Assembly (NCBI GenBank): GCA_016188475.1
Contig: JACPHT010000008.1
Span: 98,489 to 150,191 of the forward strand
Source: Candidatus Uhrbacteria bacterium
Lineage (GTDB): Bacteria; Patescibacteriota; Patescibacteriia; UBA9934; GWF2-40-263
Length of the DNA: 51,703 nucleotides
Direction of reading: 5' to 3'
The notes under the pieces were generated by a model that was not told the DNA's origin, searched no databases, and saw nothing but the letters and a program-made list of their open reading frames with translations. The translations under genes and the position numbers were made by a program. How positions within the stretch are numbered: the stretch's first letter is position 1; each line of letters opens with the position of its first letter. Positions 30,462 through 38,022 of this stretch are shown piece after piece.

Positions 30462-31115
30462 AGCGAGTGAATACAAATCTTGTTCAATCCATGAAACTCC
30501 AAGTTTTTTCGCGCGTGGTTCATCAAGTTCACCAGTGAGCACAACAACTGGTTCAATTCCTGCGGCTCGTGCCATTACAATATCGTTTGGCATGTCGCCA
30601 ACGTAAATAGCTTCGCTTGAAGAACAGTCAAAATGTTCAAGCGCGAGTTGAAGTGTGTATGGATTTGGTTTTCGCAAAGACGAATCAGCAACATCGTATG
30701 ATGAAAAAATCATGCGCTCGCCATCTACTCCAAAACGATTAAGCAATTTCTCAATGTAATCTTTCCGTGAGCCGCTCACTATCGCGACGTTCATTGTGCG
30801 TTCCATCAAATGAATCGCTTTGTCCGCATTTGGGACAAGACTTATGCTATCCCAAAACTTTGGTTCGTCAACACACGTTACCCATGTTTGCGCAGCACGT
30901 TCAACAAACTCCGGACGCTCGCGCAACAAAATTTTCAATTGATCGATGTGTCCGCTTCCCCATCCTTCCAAAACACGCGCATGTTCAACATCTGGAGAAA
31001 ACCCCACACCAACAGACTCAAGCGCTTTATGATAACAATCAAAATATCCTTCATTTGAGCCATTTGCAATAACTCCGTCGAAGTCCAAAAGGACAAGTTT
31101 CGTTTTATTCTTCAT
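30444..31115 (-). CDS. HAD-family phosphatase
   Basis: 223 aa, haloacid dehalogenase superfamily with a helical cap (subfamily I, phosphoglycolate phosphatase/beta-PGM-like). Motif I LDFDGVIANG (residues 9-18), motif II AIVSGSRKDY, motif III RKPNPYTLQLAL, motif IV YVGDMPNDIVMARAAG. Substrate unknown. The final residues are from the 30421 repeat. Confidence 0.9.
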   Translation of the reverse strand: MKNKTKLVLLDFDGVIANGSNEGYFDCYHKALESVGVGFSPDVEHARVLEGWGSGHIDQLKILLRERPEFVERAAQTWVTCVDEPKFWDSISLVPNADKAIHLMERTMNVAIVSGSRKDYIEKLLNRFGVDGERMIFSSYDVADSSLRKPNPYTLQLALEHFDCSSSEAIYVGDMPNDIVMARAAGIEPVVVLTGELDEPRAKKLGVSWIEQDLYSLAIFLSS

Positions 31116-31166
31116 AATGTTATAATTATATCATTCAAATCATTTAATTTTTAACAAAAACCAAAT

Positions 31167-32078
31167 ATGAAACAAAACTTTCTAATTTTACCAGCCTTTT
31201 TGATGGCTCTCTTCCTTTTTGCCACTCCTGTTTTGGCTCAAACAGGCACTGATTCAGACTCTGATGATACATCAAACACAACAGAAGACACTGATTACGA
31301 AGGCATAGACGTAAATGAACCAACAGACGTTCCTTCGGAGTTTGTATTGTTCATGCGATCAATGCGCGAACGTTTTTCCCTGATGTTGACGAGAAATACA
31401 AACAGACGAGCAGAACAAGCAATCAAGTTCGCTGAAGAACGAATGCTCATCGCCGAAAAAATGTTTGAAAAAGACAAAGGAGAAAAAATGCGGCTACGAG
31501 CTCGTAGAATGCTTGAAATCGCAAATAACATGATGAACGAGTCTGAAGACAACGAAGATGCGGCGCTTAAAAATCCAAACAAAGAAACAGAACGGCTATT
31601 AAGAAACCGAGCAAAACAACTTGAACGACATCGCATGATTATGGATCGATTGGAAGAAAAAGCAACTGATGAAAAAACAACTGACGAAATTCTAAAAATA
31701 AGAGAGGAAATGGAAATGCGAGCTAGAAGACTTGAAAACGCAATCCAAAATGAAAAAATTCCTGAAGAAATACGACAGCATCTCAAAGATGTGAAAGAAC
31801 GAATAGAAGCACAAGCAACAGAGATTCGCGAACATGTTGAAGAAGTGCAGGCCTTGCGTGAACGTAGAGAACAAGGAGATGAAAAAGCGGGGAAAGAATT
31901 AAAAGCCCTGAAAGACAGGCGGCATGAAATCATCAAACAAAAAGTCGAAGAAGCGCAACAGATGATGGAAAGACGACGAGAGATGATGCAACAGAAGTTG
32001 GAGAACAAAGAAGCTGGAGAGGCTGAAGAAGCTGGAGAGGCTGAAAAAGTAGAAGAATATAATGAAGCTGGAGAGTAA
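31167..32078 (+). CDS. Exported coiled-coil protein (DUF5667-like)
   Basis: 303 aa. Signal peptide MKQNFLILPAFLMALFLFATPVLAQ, an acidic low-complexity segment (TDSDSDDTSNTTEDTD), then long charged helices (residues 60-280, such as RRAEQAIKFAEERMLIAEKMF, LERHRMIMDRLEEKATDEKTT) resembling extracytoplasmic DUF5667-type proteins. The tail KEAGEAEEAGEAEKVEEYNEAGE is a simple repeat matching that in the C39 peptidase linker and intergenic CTTCTCCAGC runs. Role unknown, probably periplasmic/surface. Confidence 0.75.
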   Translation: MKQNFLILPAFLMALFLFATPVLAQTGTDSDSDDTSNTTEDTDYEGIDVNEPTDVPSEFVLFMRSMRERFSLMLTRNTNRRAEQAIKFAEERMLIAEKMFEKDKGEKMRLRARRMLEIANNMMNESEDNEDAALKNPNKETERLLRNRAKQLERHRMIMDRLEEKATDEKTTDEILKIREEMEMRARRLENAIQNEKIPEEIRQHLKDVKERIEAQATEIREHVEEVQALRERREQGDEKAGKELKALKDRRHEIIKQKVEEAQQMMERRREMMQQKLENKEAGEAEEAGEAEKVEEYNEAGE

Positions 32079-32089
32079 AAGGAAAACAT

Positions 32090-32168
32090 AAACGAGCGGC
32101 AGCACTATGTCGGAGGGAACAGCGGCGAGGAGTCCGCTGGCCCGGAGACATGGTACTGCCGCTCGTTT
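32090..32168. repeat. Y-shaped hairpin element, copy 3
   Basis: AAACGAGCGGCAGCACTATGTC with GACATGGTACTGCCGCTCGTTT; core GGAACAGCGGCGAGGAGTCCGCTGGCCCGG. Inner stem AGCGG/CCGCT replaces AACGG/CCGTT of copies 1 and 2 on both sides. Lies between convergent genes and carries the stop codon of the minus-strand gene. Confidence 0.78.
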
Positions 32169-33297
32169 AATACTCCGCGGGTTCGTATACATTTCGTGCG
32201 TTCCAAAGTATCCAACCAGACGCTCCTGCATCACGAGCGGCTTTAATTTGCGCTTCGACCATATCAGCTGTATACACTGCTCCGATATCAAAATCCTGAA
32301 GCCACGGACGCCAGTGAGAGCGCAATTTCGAATCAGAGTCAGAATAAAATCCGTGAGTTAATCTTGTTCCTTCATCAAGCGAACGTTTGACAATCTCATA
32401 TGGAAATTCTGCAGGATTTGCAAAACCTTCAAACCCATCAACATAATGAGATGGGTAAACCATTGGTGAAACAAAATCAGCGTAAGGCAACACATCAATA
32501 AGACGCTGACCTATATTAAAATCATCAAACGACCAAAATGTCATACCAAAAACATCAAACGAAACTGGAATTTTTTCTTCACGCATCGCTTCGCCAATCG
32601 TTTTAAAAAAACTGCGTATAATCTCAACCTTACTTTTTTTATAGTCGTAAACTGGATAAACAATAGAATTCGTGGTTCCGTCTGAAGCAAAACGAACATA
32701 ATCAAATTGAACTTCATCAAATCCACGCGCATAAGCTTCTCTCGCAAGTTCTATCGCATAGTGAGCAACTTCTGGTGCGGCAGGATCAACCCAAATCGAA
32801 CCAATCTTGTCTGTCCAAAAATCGCCGTTGGATTGCTTCATCGCAAATTCAGGATGTGTTTCTCCAAACTTTCTATCGCGCATAACAGCAATGCGAGCAA
32901 TCCTATAAATTCCATTGTCAAAAAGTTTTACAAGAAGACCGTCAAAATCAGTAATGGCTGGTTCTGTTTGTTGATAAATTTTCAATGTTTCACTTTTTGG
33001 AATAAACGCAATTTTTCCATCGTCCATTTTAAGATCAATTACAACAGTATTAAGCCCTCGTTCTTTCATGTACGAAAGCAGTTCATCAGCTCGTTCAGAA
33101 CCGGCTGTTGAAGCTGTCCAGTACAAACCACGAACTTCTGAAGGAAGAGGAATGTGAATGTCCTCTTTTGTCATCCTTTGTTCTCCTGTGTCCTTTTCTT
33201 TAGATTCTTCACTCAACAGAGCGGTGGAGTTCAGAACAAAAACAATTCCAACCAAAAATACGAGCGACAAAATAATCAGCCCGTATTTCTTTGACAT
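32167..33297 (-). CDS. Putative glycoside hydrolase, DUF4015 type
   Basis: 376 aa from ATG 33297 (MSKKYGLIILSLVFLVGIVFVLNS); the 39-residue track extension overlaps the cyclophilin gene. N-terminal TM anchor (5-24), then a TIM-barrel-like domain starting VRGLYWTASTAGSERADELLSYMKERGLNTVVIDLKMDDGKIAF, with GFDEVQFDYVRFASDG and FVSPMVYPSHYVDGF, the PF13200 pattern. Predicted surface carbohydrate-acting enzyme. One nt separates it from the upstream cyclophilin gene. Confidence 0.9.
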   Translation of the reverse strand: MSKKYGLIILSLVFLVGIVFVLNSTALLSEESKEKDTGEQRMTKEDIHIPLPSEVRGLYWTASTAGSERADELLSYMKERGLNTVVIDLKMDDGKIAFIPKSETLKIYQQTEPAITDFDGLLVKLFDNGIYRIARIAVMRDRKFGETHPEFAMKQSNGDFWTDKIGSIWVDPAAPEVAHYAIELAREAYARGFDEVQFDYVRFASDGTTNSIVYPVYDYKKSKVEIIRSFFKTIGEAMREEKIPVSFDVFGMTFWSFDDFNIGQRLIDVLPYADFVSPMVYPSHYVDGFEGFANPAEFPYEIVKRSLDEGTRLTHGFYSDSDSKLRSHWRPWLQDFDIGAVYTADMVEAQIKAARDAGASGWILWNARNVYEPAEY

Positions 33298-33298
33298 A

Positions 33299-33892
33299 TT
33301 ATTTTGATTCCACCGCGACTGCTTCCATCTTATCTCCAACTTGGATTTGATCAACGATTTCCATTCCTTCTGTAACGCGTCCAAAAATCGTGTACGCTTT
33401 TGGAAGCGGCACATCGCCCAACATTACAAAAAACTGTGATCCGTTTGTGTTTGGCCCGCGATTGGCCATTGCGACTATTCCTCGTTTATATTGATATGAA
33501 TCAACAACTTCGTCTTCAAATTCATAACCTGGGCCTCCAGTTCCATCTCCATTTGGATCACCGCCCTGAATCACAAACCCTTCTTCACGACGGTGAAATG
33601 TGAGCCCATTGAAATATCCGCCTTTTGTTAAATAAACAAAATTGGAAACGGCCTTGGGCGCAGTGTCTGCAAACAATTCAAAAACAATATCTCCCTTCGC
33701 AGTTTTTATTCGAATTTGTTTATTCGCAATTTCTTCAGAAGAAAGCACACCAGGAAATTCCCATGTTTGTGTTTTTGTTTCTTTCACAGGTTCATTAAAA
33801 GTAATTTTTAAATTTTCTTCGGATGGTTTTGTGGCACATCCAGCGCCAAGAAGAATCAACAATCCAACAGCTGAAATGAGATACTTTCGCAT
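33299..33892 (-). CDS. Cyclophilin-type peptidyl-prolyl isomerase lipoprotein
   Basis: 197 aa. Lipobox LLGAGC, Cys19; PPIase domain with FHRREEGFVIQGGDPNGDGTGGPGYEFEDE, GIVAMANRGPNTNGSQFFVML and YTIFGRVTEGMEIVDQI, keeping the catalytic Arg and FxxQ-type residues. Likely folds exported proteins on the outer face of the membrane. Operon with the DUF4015 gene. Confidence 0.94.
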   Translation of the reverse strand: MRKYLISAVGLLILLGAGCATKPSEENLKITFNEPVKETKTQTWEFPGVLSSEEIANKQIRIKTAKGDIVFELFADTAPKAVSNFVYLTKGGYFNGLTFHRREEGFVIQGGDPNGDGTGGPGYEFEDEVVDSYQYKRGIVAMANRGPNTNGSQFFVMLGDVPLPKAYTIFGRVTEGMEIVDQIQVGDKMEAVAVESK

Positions 33893-33911
33893 AAAATTGA
33901 CTAATTTATCT

Positions 33912-33943
33912 ACAGCCTTCGACTCTGCTCAGGCAATAATTAA
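33912..33943. repeat. ACAGCCTTCGACTCTGCTCAGGCAATAATT repeat
   Basis: Single half of the TCGAAGG family between two minus-strand genes. Confidence 0.65.
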
Positions 33944-33960
33944 AATTTTTATGGTCTCTA

Positions 33961-34392
33961 TTATAACACACCAACAGCTATCCAAGTCGGCTCTTGTAAT
34001 TCAATCCTAACTTCAAGGGTTCCCTTTGACAAATTAACTTCTGTTGGAAGAACTTCCCATTTTGAACCAAATTCATTCCATTTATAAACAGACATTTCAG
34101 TCAAATCAGGCTGAATTTGTTTCCATTGTTCTAACACTTTAACTCTCACATCAGCAACAAATGGAACTCCGGATGGATCTGGAACCAATAAATAGTACGA
34201 ACTAACACGTTTTTCTAAAATTGGACTGAATTCTTTTGTTGGTTTAATTGACACAGAACGAACGCTACGCGAAAGACCCTGCACATCAACAACACCGTCT
34301 GATGATCTTGAAAAAACTTGCTCTGGTTGTCGCAAAATAAAAACAAAAAACGCGCCAGCAAAAACAAGAATGATAACTAAAACTCGCAACAT
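33961..34392 (-). CDS. Hypothetical membrane-anchored protein
   Basis: 143 aa with one N-terminal TM helix (LRVLVIILVFAGAFFVFIL) and a beta-rich outer part (SYYLLVPDPSGVPFVADVRVKVLEQWKQI, SVYKWNEFGSKWEVLPTEVNLSKGTLEVRIELQEPTWIAVGVL). No family recognised. Lies downstream of metK, 16 nt after its stop. Confidence 0.65.
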   Translation of the reverse strand: MLRVLVIILVFAGAFFVFILRQPEQVFSRSSDGVVDVQGLSRSVRSVSIKPTKEFSPILEKRVSSYYLLVPDPSGVPFVADVRVKVLEQWKQIQPDLTEMSVYKWNEFGSKWEVLPTEVNLSKGTLEVRIELQEPTWIAVGVL

Positions 34393-34408
34393 ATATTTTA
34401 TTATATCA

Positions 34409-35443
34409 CTATTTCCATGGTGTATTTTCTCGACCGAAATATCCGTACACTGCCATTTGTCGATAAATTGGCTGACAAAGTTTCAAACGTTCAACAATCG
34501 CTTCAGGACGAAAATCGAATTTTTGTTTCACAATCTGCGTCAGATCAGTTCTACCACCTTTTGCCTCACGCCTATTGCATATTGCCTCAATATGAATCGG
34601 TTCTGCTTTGCCAATTGAATATACAACGTTTACCAAAACCGAATCAGCCAAACCTTGTTCAATAAGATCGCGCGCAACATATCTTGCAAAATACGAACCA
34701 GCGCGTTCTGCTCGCAGTGGATTTTTTCCAACAAACGATTTGTCGCTGTTAGGAATAAGTCCACCATAAGTATCAACACAAATTTTTCGTCCGCTTGCGC
34801 CTGAATCACTACGAAACCCAGCAACAGTAAATTCTCCAATAGGATTGATAAAAATCTGCACAGCGTCTTCACCAATCATTGGTATGATAAGACGTTCGAG
34901 TAATGCTGTTTTTACGTCTCGCGGCTCAATATTTACATGATGCGAGGCTAAAACTGTTATTGATTTCACATGATCACCTTGCATTGTAATTTGAACTTTT
35001 CCATCGGGCTTCATCCATGAAAACTTTGGATCGATTTTACGCAAGTCATCCAACCCGCGTGCAAGCGTATGTGCGAACACAACAGATTTTGGCAGGCGTT
35101 CGCGAGTTTCGTTTGTCGCATATCCATTTATCACAACAGTATCAAGCACGCCATTTTTCACATGTTTCATTTCTTCAGACTGCATCTCTATATTCACAAA
35201 AACTTCAATATCATCCTGATAACCGATTTCCTGATATACCTTTTTAGCAAGCGCACCAACATCAAAATCAGCGCTTGAATTTACCTCGCCACCGATCATC
35301 AACATTCCGTGAGCTCCAAAAACATGAATATCAACACTTGCATGCACATCGCGGCGAATATATTCATCAACAATAGCTTCAGCAATTTGATCGCAGACTT
35401 TGTCAGGTTGACCCATTGTCACTGATTCAACAGTTTTGAGCAT
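34409..35443 (-). CDS. metK: S-adenosylmethionine synthetase, short divergent form
   Basis: 344 aa from ATG 35443 (a GTG three codons earlier is possible). Makes AdoMet from methionine and ATP. Recognisable: ESVTMGQPDKVCDQIAEAIVDEYIRRD, NGYATNETRERLP, GRKICVDTYGGLIPNSDKSFVGKNP, SYFARYVARDLIE, DFRPEAIVERLKL. Two unusual points: the canonical GHPDK reads GQPDK, so the catalytic His is Gln, and GDQG before FGYATNET is missing. A 13-residue stretch IEAICNRREAKGG is encoded by an S23-flank-like repeat. About 40 residues shorter than the E. coli enzyme. Confidence 0.9.
   Translation of the reverse strand: MLKTVESVTMGQPDKVCDQIAEAIVDEYIRRDVHASVDIHVFGAHGMLMIGGEVNSSADFDVGALAKKVYQEIGYQDDIEVFVNIEMQSEEMKHVKNGVLDTVVINGYATNETRERLPKSVVFAHTLARGLDDLRKIDPKFSWMKPDGKVQITMQGDHVKSITVLASHHVNIEPRDVKTALLERLIIPMIGEDAVQIFINPIGEFTVAGFRSDSGASGRKICVDTYGGLIPNSDKSFVGKNPLRAERAGSYFARYVARDLIEQGLADSVLVNVVYSIGKAEPIHIEAICNRREAKGGRTDLTQIVKQKFDFRPEAIVERLKLCQPIYRQMAVYGYFGRENTPWK
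34559..34590 (-). repeat. S23-flank-like repeat inside metK
   Basis: Minus strand GAGGCAATATGCAATAGGCGTGAGGC matches 8097-8121 (AGGCAATAGGGAATAGGCGAGAG) at about 20 of 23 positions and is translated in frame. Confidence 0.6.
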
Positions 35444-35454
35444 AGCTAGCACAC

Positions 35455-35500
35455 TCTACCACTCCATCACTTAATCACTCCATAACTTTCTTCAACCACT
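35455..35500. repeat. CCACTCCATCACTTAATCACTCCATAAC simple repeat
   Basis: Degenerate 10-11-nt units between divergent metK and lexA. A TTATCCACA, which fits the DnaA box consensus, follows at 35500-35508 but stands alone. Confidence 0.45.
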
Positions 35501-35517
35501 TATCCACAGCGCACCTA

Positions 35518-35546
35518 TTGCGTTCGATTTTTGTTCGATATATCAT
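35518..35546 (+). promoter_or_regulatory. lexA promoter
   Basis: TTGCGT (35518-35523), 17-nt spacer, TATCAT (35541-35546), overlapped by the operator half-sites. Confidence 0.6.
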
Positions 35547-35563
35547 ACGAACATAAAGCGAAC
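35522..35563. promoter_or_regulatory. Symmetrical four-half-site LexA operator
   Basis: GTTCG-N6-GTTCG-N10-CGAAC-N6-CGAAC. The half-sites resemble the GAAC/GTTC words of Gram-positive LexA boxes but with a different spacing; the perfect symmetry over the lexA promoter suggests autoregulation. Operator role is inferred. Confidence 0.65.
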
Positions 35564-35614
35564 AATTAAAATCTAGGTGACTATAACTTCTCCAGCTTCT
35601 TTGACTTCTCTCCT

Positions 35615-36229
35615 ATGCCTCCACTAACAAAAAAACAAGCAGAAATTCTGGTCTACATTCGTTCATACATAAAAAATCGAGGCTACGCACCGTCATACAG
35701 AGAAATCGGTGAACACTTTGGACTTTCCTCCCCTGCCACTGTTCATACTCATATTCAAAGTCTTGTTGAAAAAGGAGAAATAACAGTCGGTGATGAAGGA
35801 GAAGCGAGATCAATCGAACTTGTATCGTCGGAACAAGATGAGCCTTCGGTTCTTTTGCCAATGCTTGGTTTAATTACAGCCGGAGAACCAATCGAAGCTG
35901 TTGAAGATCGAGAAACAATGGCAGTTCCAGCAACTTTTGTGCTTGATGAAGCAAATTCATTTGTTCTTCGTGTAAAAGGACGTTCAATGATCGAAGATGG
36001 AATTTTAGATGGCGATTTTGTTGTCATTGAACGCAATCCATCACCTAAAAACGGAGAAGTGGTTGTCGCATTGCTTGATAACGCTTACGCAACTCTGAAA
36101 CGATTCTATAGAGAACAAAAACGTATACGTCTTCAGCCAGCGAACAGTTCAATGAATCCTATATTTGTAAAAGATTGTATTATTCAGGGCGTGGTTCGCG
36201 CAGTTATTCGGCAATTCAGGCCGGTGTAA
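35615..36229 (+). CDS. lexA: LexA repressor
   Basis: 204 aa SOS repressor. N-terminal wHTH (LTKKQAEILVYIRSYIKNRGYAPSYREIGEHFGLSSPATVHTHIQSLVEKGEI, residues 4-55). Self-cleavage site Ala89-Gly90 in LITAGEP; catalytic Ser124 (KGRSMIEDG) and Lys162 (YATLKRF) are all present, so it should be cleavable upon RecA activation. Upstream is a symmetrical GTTCG/CGAAC operator. Downstream small ORFs and dinB follow on the same strand. Confidence 0.97.
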   Translation: MPPLTKKQAEILVYIRSYIKNRGYAPSYREIGEHFGLSSPATVHTHIQSLVEKGEITVGDEGEARSIELVSSEQDEPSVLLPMLGLITAGEPIEAVEDRETMAVPATFVLDEANSFVLRVKGRSMIEDGILDGDFVVIERNPSPKNGEVVVALLDNAYATLKRFYREQKRIRLQPANSSMNPIFVKDCIIQGVVRAVIRQFRPV

Positions 36230-36329
36230 AAATCATTATAAACATTTTTGGAGCGTAACAGAAAAATCACTTCACGTGAGGCGGTTTTAGAATTGCTAAT
36301 CAATTTATTAAAAACTAAACCATACCACT

Positions 36330-36482
36330 ATGTCTGCCACAACACTGCGATACCATAATCTAACACTATCATTTCTTCCAACACGAAGAGATCGTAAAGT
36401 ACTAAACCGTTTACGCACACTTCGTCTATACACGAGCCGCCGACGTATGAAACAAATTTGCCGTCACTATATTTCAGCTTAG
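36330..36482 (+). CDS. Possible 50-aa basic protein
   Basis: Too short for the track: MSATTLRYHNLTLSFLPTRRDRKVLNRLRTLRLYTSRRRMKQICRHYISA, stop TAG 36480-36482. Thirteen Arg/Lys in 50 residues, mostly in one helix-forming stretch. No SD; no family known. It sits between lexA and the 80-aa gene in the same direction. May be spurious. Confidence 0.35.
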   Translation: MSATTLRYHNLTLSFLPTRRDRKVLNRLRTLRLYTSRRRMKQICRHYISA

Positions 36483-36490
36483 TTTGTCTT

Positions 36491-36545
36491 TCGTGTTCCA
36501 GTCTCTCCAGCTTCTTCATCTTCTTTAACTTCTTCAGCTTTTCTT
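36491..36545 (+). repeat. CTTCTCCAGCTTCTTC-type simple repeat
   Basis: CCAGTCTCTCCAGCTTCTTCATCTTC... directly before the 80-aa gene; same words at 35587-35611 before lexA and, reverse-complemented, in the coding repeats at 25860 and 31999. Confidence 0.6.
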
Positions 36546-36547
36546 CT

Positions 36548-36790
36548 ATGCATGAATTTCTAAACGATCAGATTGATGTAATTGCTTCATTCTGCCAAAA
36601 TCGCGTGATTCCAAAGCGGATCCGATGGAATGAACGTGATTATGATATTTCAAATGTAAATCTTGTACATACTGCGAGAGAAGGTCAAAAACGAATTTTC
36701 TATTTCTCTGTTTCTGATAATACAAATTACTTCAAACTAAAACTCGATCCTGAATATCTAGAGTGGCATTTGGTTGAACTATATAATTAG
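36548..36790 (+). CDS. Small protein upstream of dinB (DUF6504-like)
   Basis: 80 aa from ATG 36548; the track's first 30 residues are translated repeat. Sequence MHEFLNDQIDVIASFCQNRVIPKRIRWNERDYDISNVNLVHTAREGQKRIFYFSVSDNTNYFKLKLDPEYLEWHLVELYN has the size and W/Y pattern of proteins found beside Y-family polymerases in other phyla, but the match is weak. The 14-nt gap to dinB suggests co-expression in translesion synthesis. Confidence 0.65.
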   Translation: MHEFLNDQIDVIASFCQNRVIPKRIRWNERDYDISNVNLVHTAREGQKRIFYFSVSDNTNYFKLKLDPEYLEWHLVELYN

Positions 36791-36804
36791 AACCACAAAT
36801 AAAC

Positions 36805-38022
36805 ATGTCTAGAATTATCCTTCATATTGACATGAATTCTTATTTTGCATCGGTTGAACAACAAGCAAATCCTTTTTTGCGTGGTAAACCACTCGGTATA
36901 ACAGGAAAACATCAAGAACGTTCGGTTATAGCAGCAGCATCGATCGAGGCAAAAAAACTTGGCGTAAAAACAGCAATGTCAACATGGGAAGCAAAACGCA
37001 TATGTCCATCATTGATTCTATATCCAGGTGATCCAGAAAAATATTCATACATTACAAGTCAATTTAATTCCATATTCAGTGAATACACAAATTATGTTGA
37101 ACAATTTAGCATTGATGAGTGTTTTTTGGATTTAAGCAAAACTGTCGCCGATTATCTTGAAGCAATTGTTCTTGCACAAACAATAAGAGAACGAATCAAA
37201 AAAACTTGTGGCGAAAAAATCACATGTTCCATTGGAATTGCGCCAAATAAACTAATTGCAAAACTTTGTTCAGAACAAGTAAAGCCAAATGGTATTACTA
37301 CAGTTTGCAAACAAAATGTTTTGAAATTCCTTGATACTTGTAAATTAAGGGACTTATGTGGGATCGGTAACAGAATAGAAAACCGACTTGGCTCTCTTGG
37401 AATCAATACTTTTGACCAATTAAGAAAATTTCCACTTGAAAAACTCGTAAACGAATTCAATTCATACGGATACTGGTTGCACGAATCCGCTCATGGACTT
37501 AACGATTCTCCTGTCATAAATACGCGCGAAGAACCAAAATCAATCGGTCACTCATACACACTTTCAGAAAATACTGAGGACAAAAATGAAATGAAAAATT
37601 GTTTATTGGGACTTTCTGATCGTGTTGCGTGGCGCCTCAGAAACGAAGGATTTGTAGCAAGATGTGTTCACGTAATTATTCGATATTCAGATTTTACAAC
37701 AATGGCACAACAACAAACATTCACAGAACCAACTTCAAATGGCTTAATGCTATTCAAAATCGCATGGCAAATTATTGAAAAATGGCTAGATGTATCAAAA
37801 CCAGTGCGCTTGTTAGGCCTTTCAGCTTCAACACTTTCAAAAGGAAACGAATATCAATCATTATTTAAAAAGGAACGCAAAGTGCGTTCACTTCAAAAAT
37901 CACTTGATAAAATTCAAAACCGGTACGGTTCTGACGCTTGGACACGCGCATCTTTGATTGGTGTTCACTTTAAAAAAAGATCGAGTGGTTTTCATTCACC
38001 AAATTCACCCTCAACAATGTGA
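36805..38022 (+). CDS. dinB: DNA polymerase IV (Y family)
   Basis: 405 aa translesion polymerase. Catalytic motifs HIDMNSYFASVEQQ (Asp9), SIDECFLDLS (Asp/Glu near 105), plus CSIGIAPNKLIAKLCSEQVKPNG, and HhH segment LCGIGNRIENRLGSLGINTFDQLRKF; the little-finger domain follows KSIGHSYTLSENTED. Ends without an obvious beta-clamp motif I can be sure of. Third gene after lexA on the plus strand, consistent with SOS control. 3' end overlaps the convergent gene by 31 nt. Confidence 0.95.
   Translation: MSRIILHIDMNSYFASVEQQANPFLRGKPLGITGKHQERSVIAAASIEAKKLGVKTAMSTWEAKRICPSLILYPGDPEKYSYITSQFNSIFSEYTNYVEQFSIDECFLDLSKTVADYLEAIVLAQTIRERIKKTCGEKITCSIGIAPNKLIAKLCSEQVKPNGITTVCKQNVLKFLDTCKLRDLCGIGNRIENRLGSLGINTFDQLRKFPLEKLVNEFNSYGYWLHESAHGLNDSPVINTREEPKSIGHSYTLSENTEDKNEMKNCLLGLSDRVAWRLRNEGFVARCVHVIIRYSDFTTMAQQQTFTEPTSNGLMLFKIAWQIIEKWLDVSKPVRLLGLSASTLSKGNEYQSLFKKERKVRSLQKSLDKIQNRYGSDAWTRASLIGVHFKKRSSGFHSPNSPSTM

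Noticed and set aside
35500-35508. TTATCCACA DnaA box, possible origin
   Set aside because: A single box in a repeat-rich spacer; no cluster, no dnaA or dnaN nearby.
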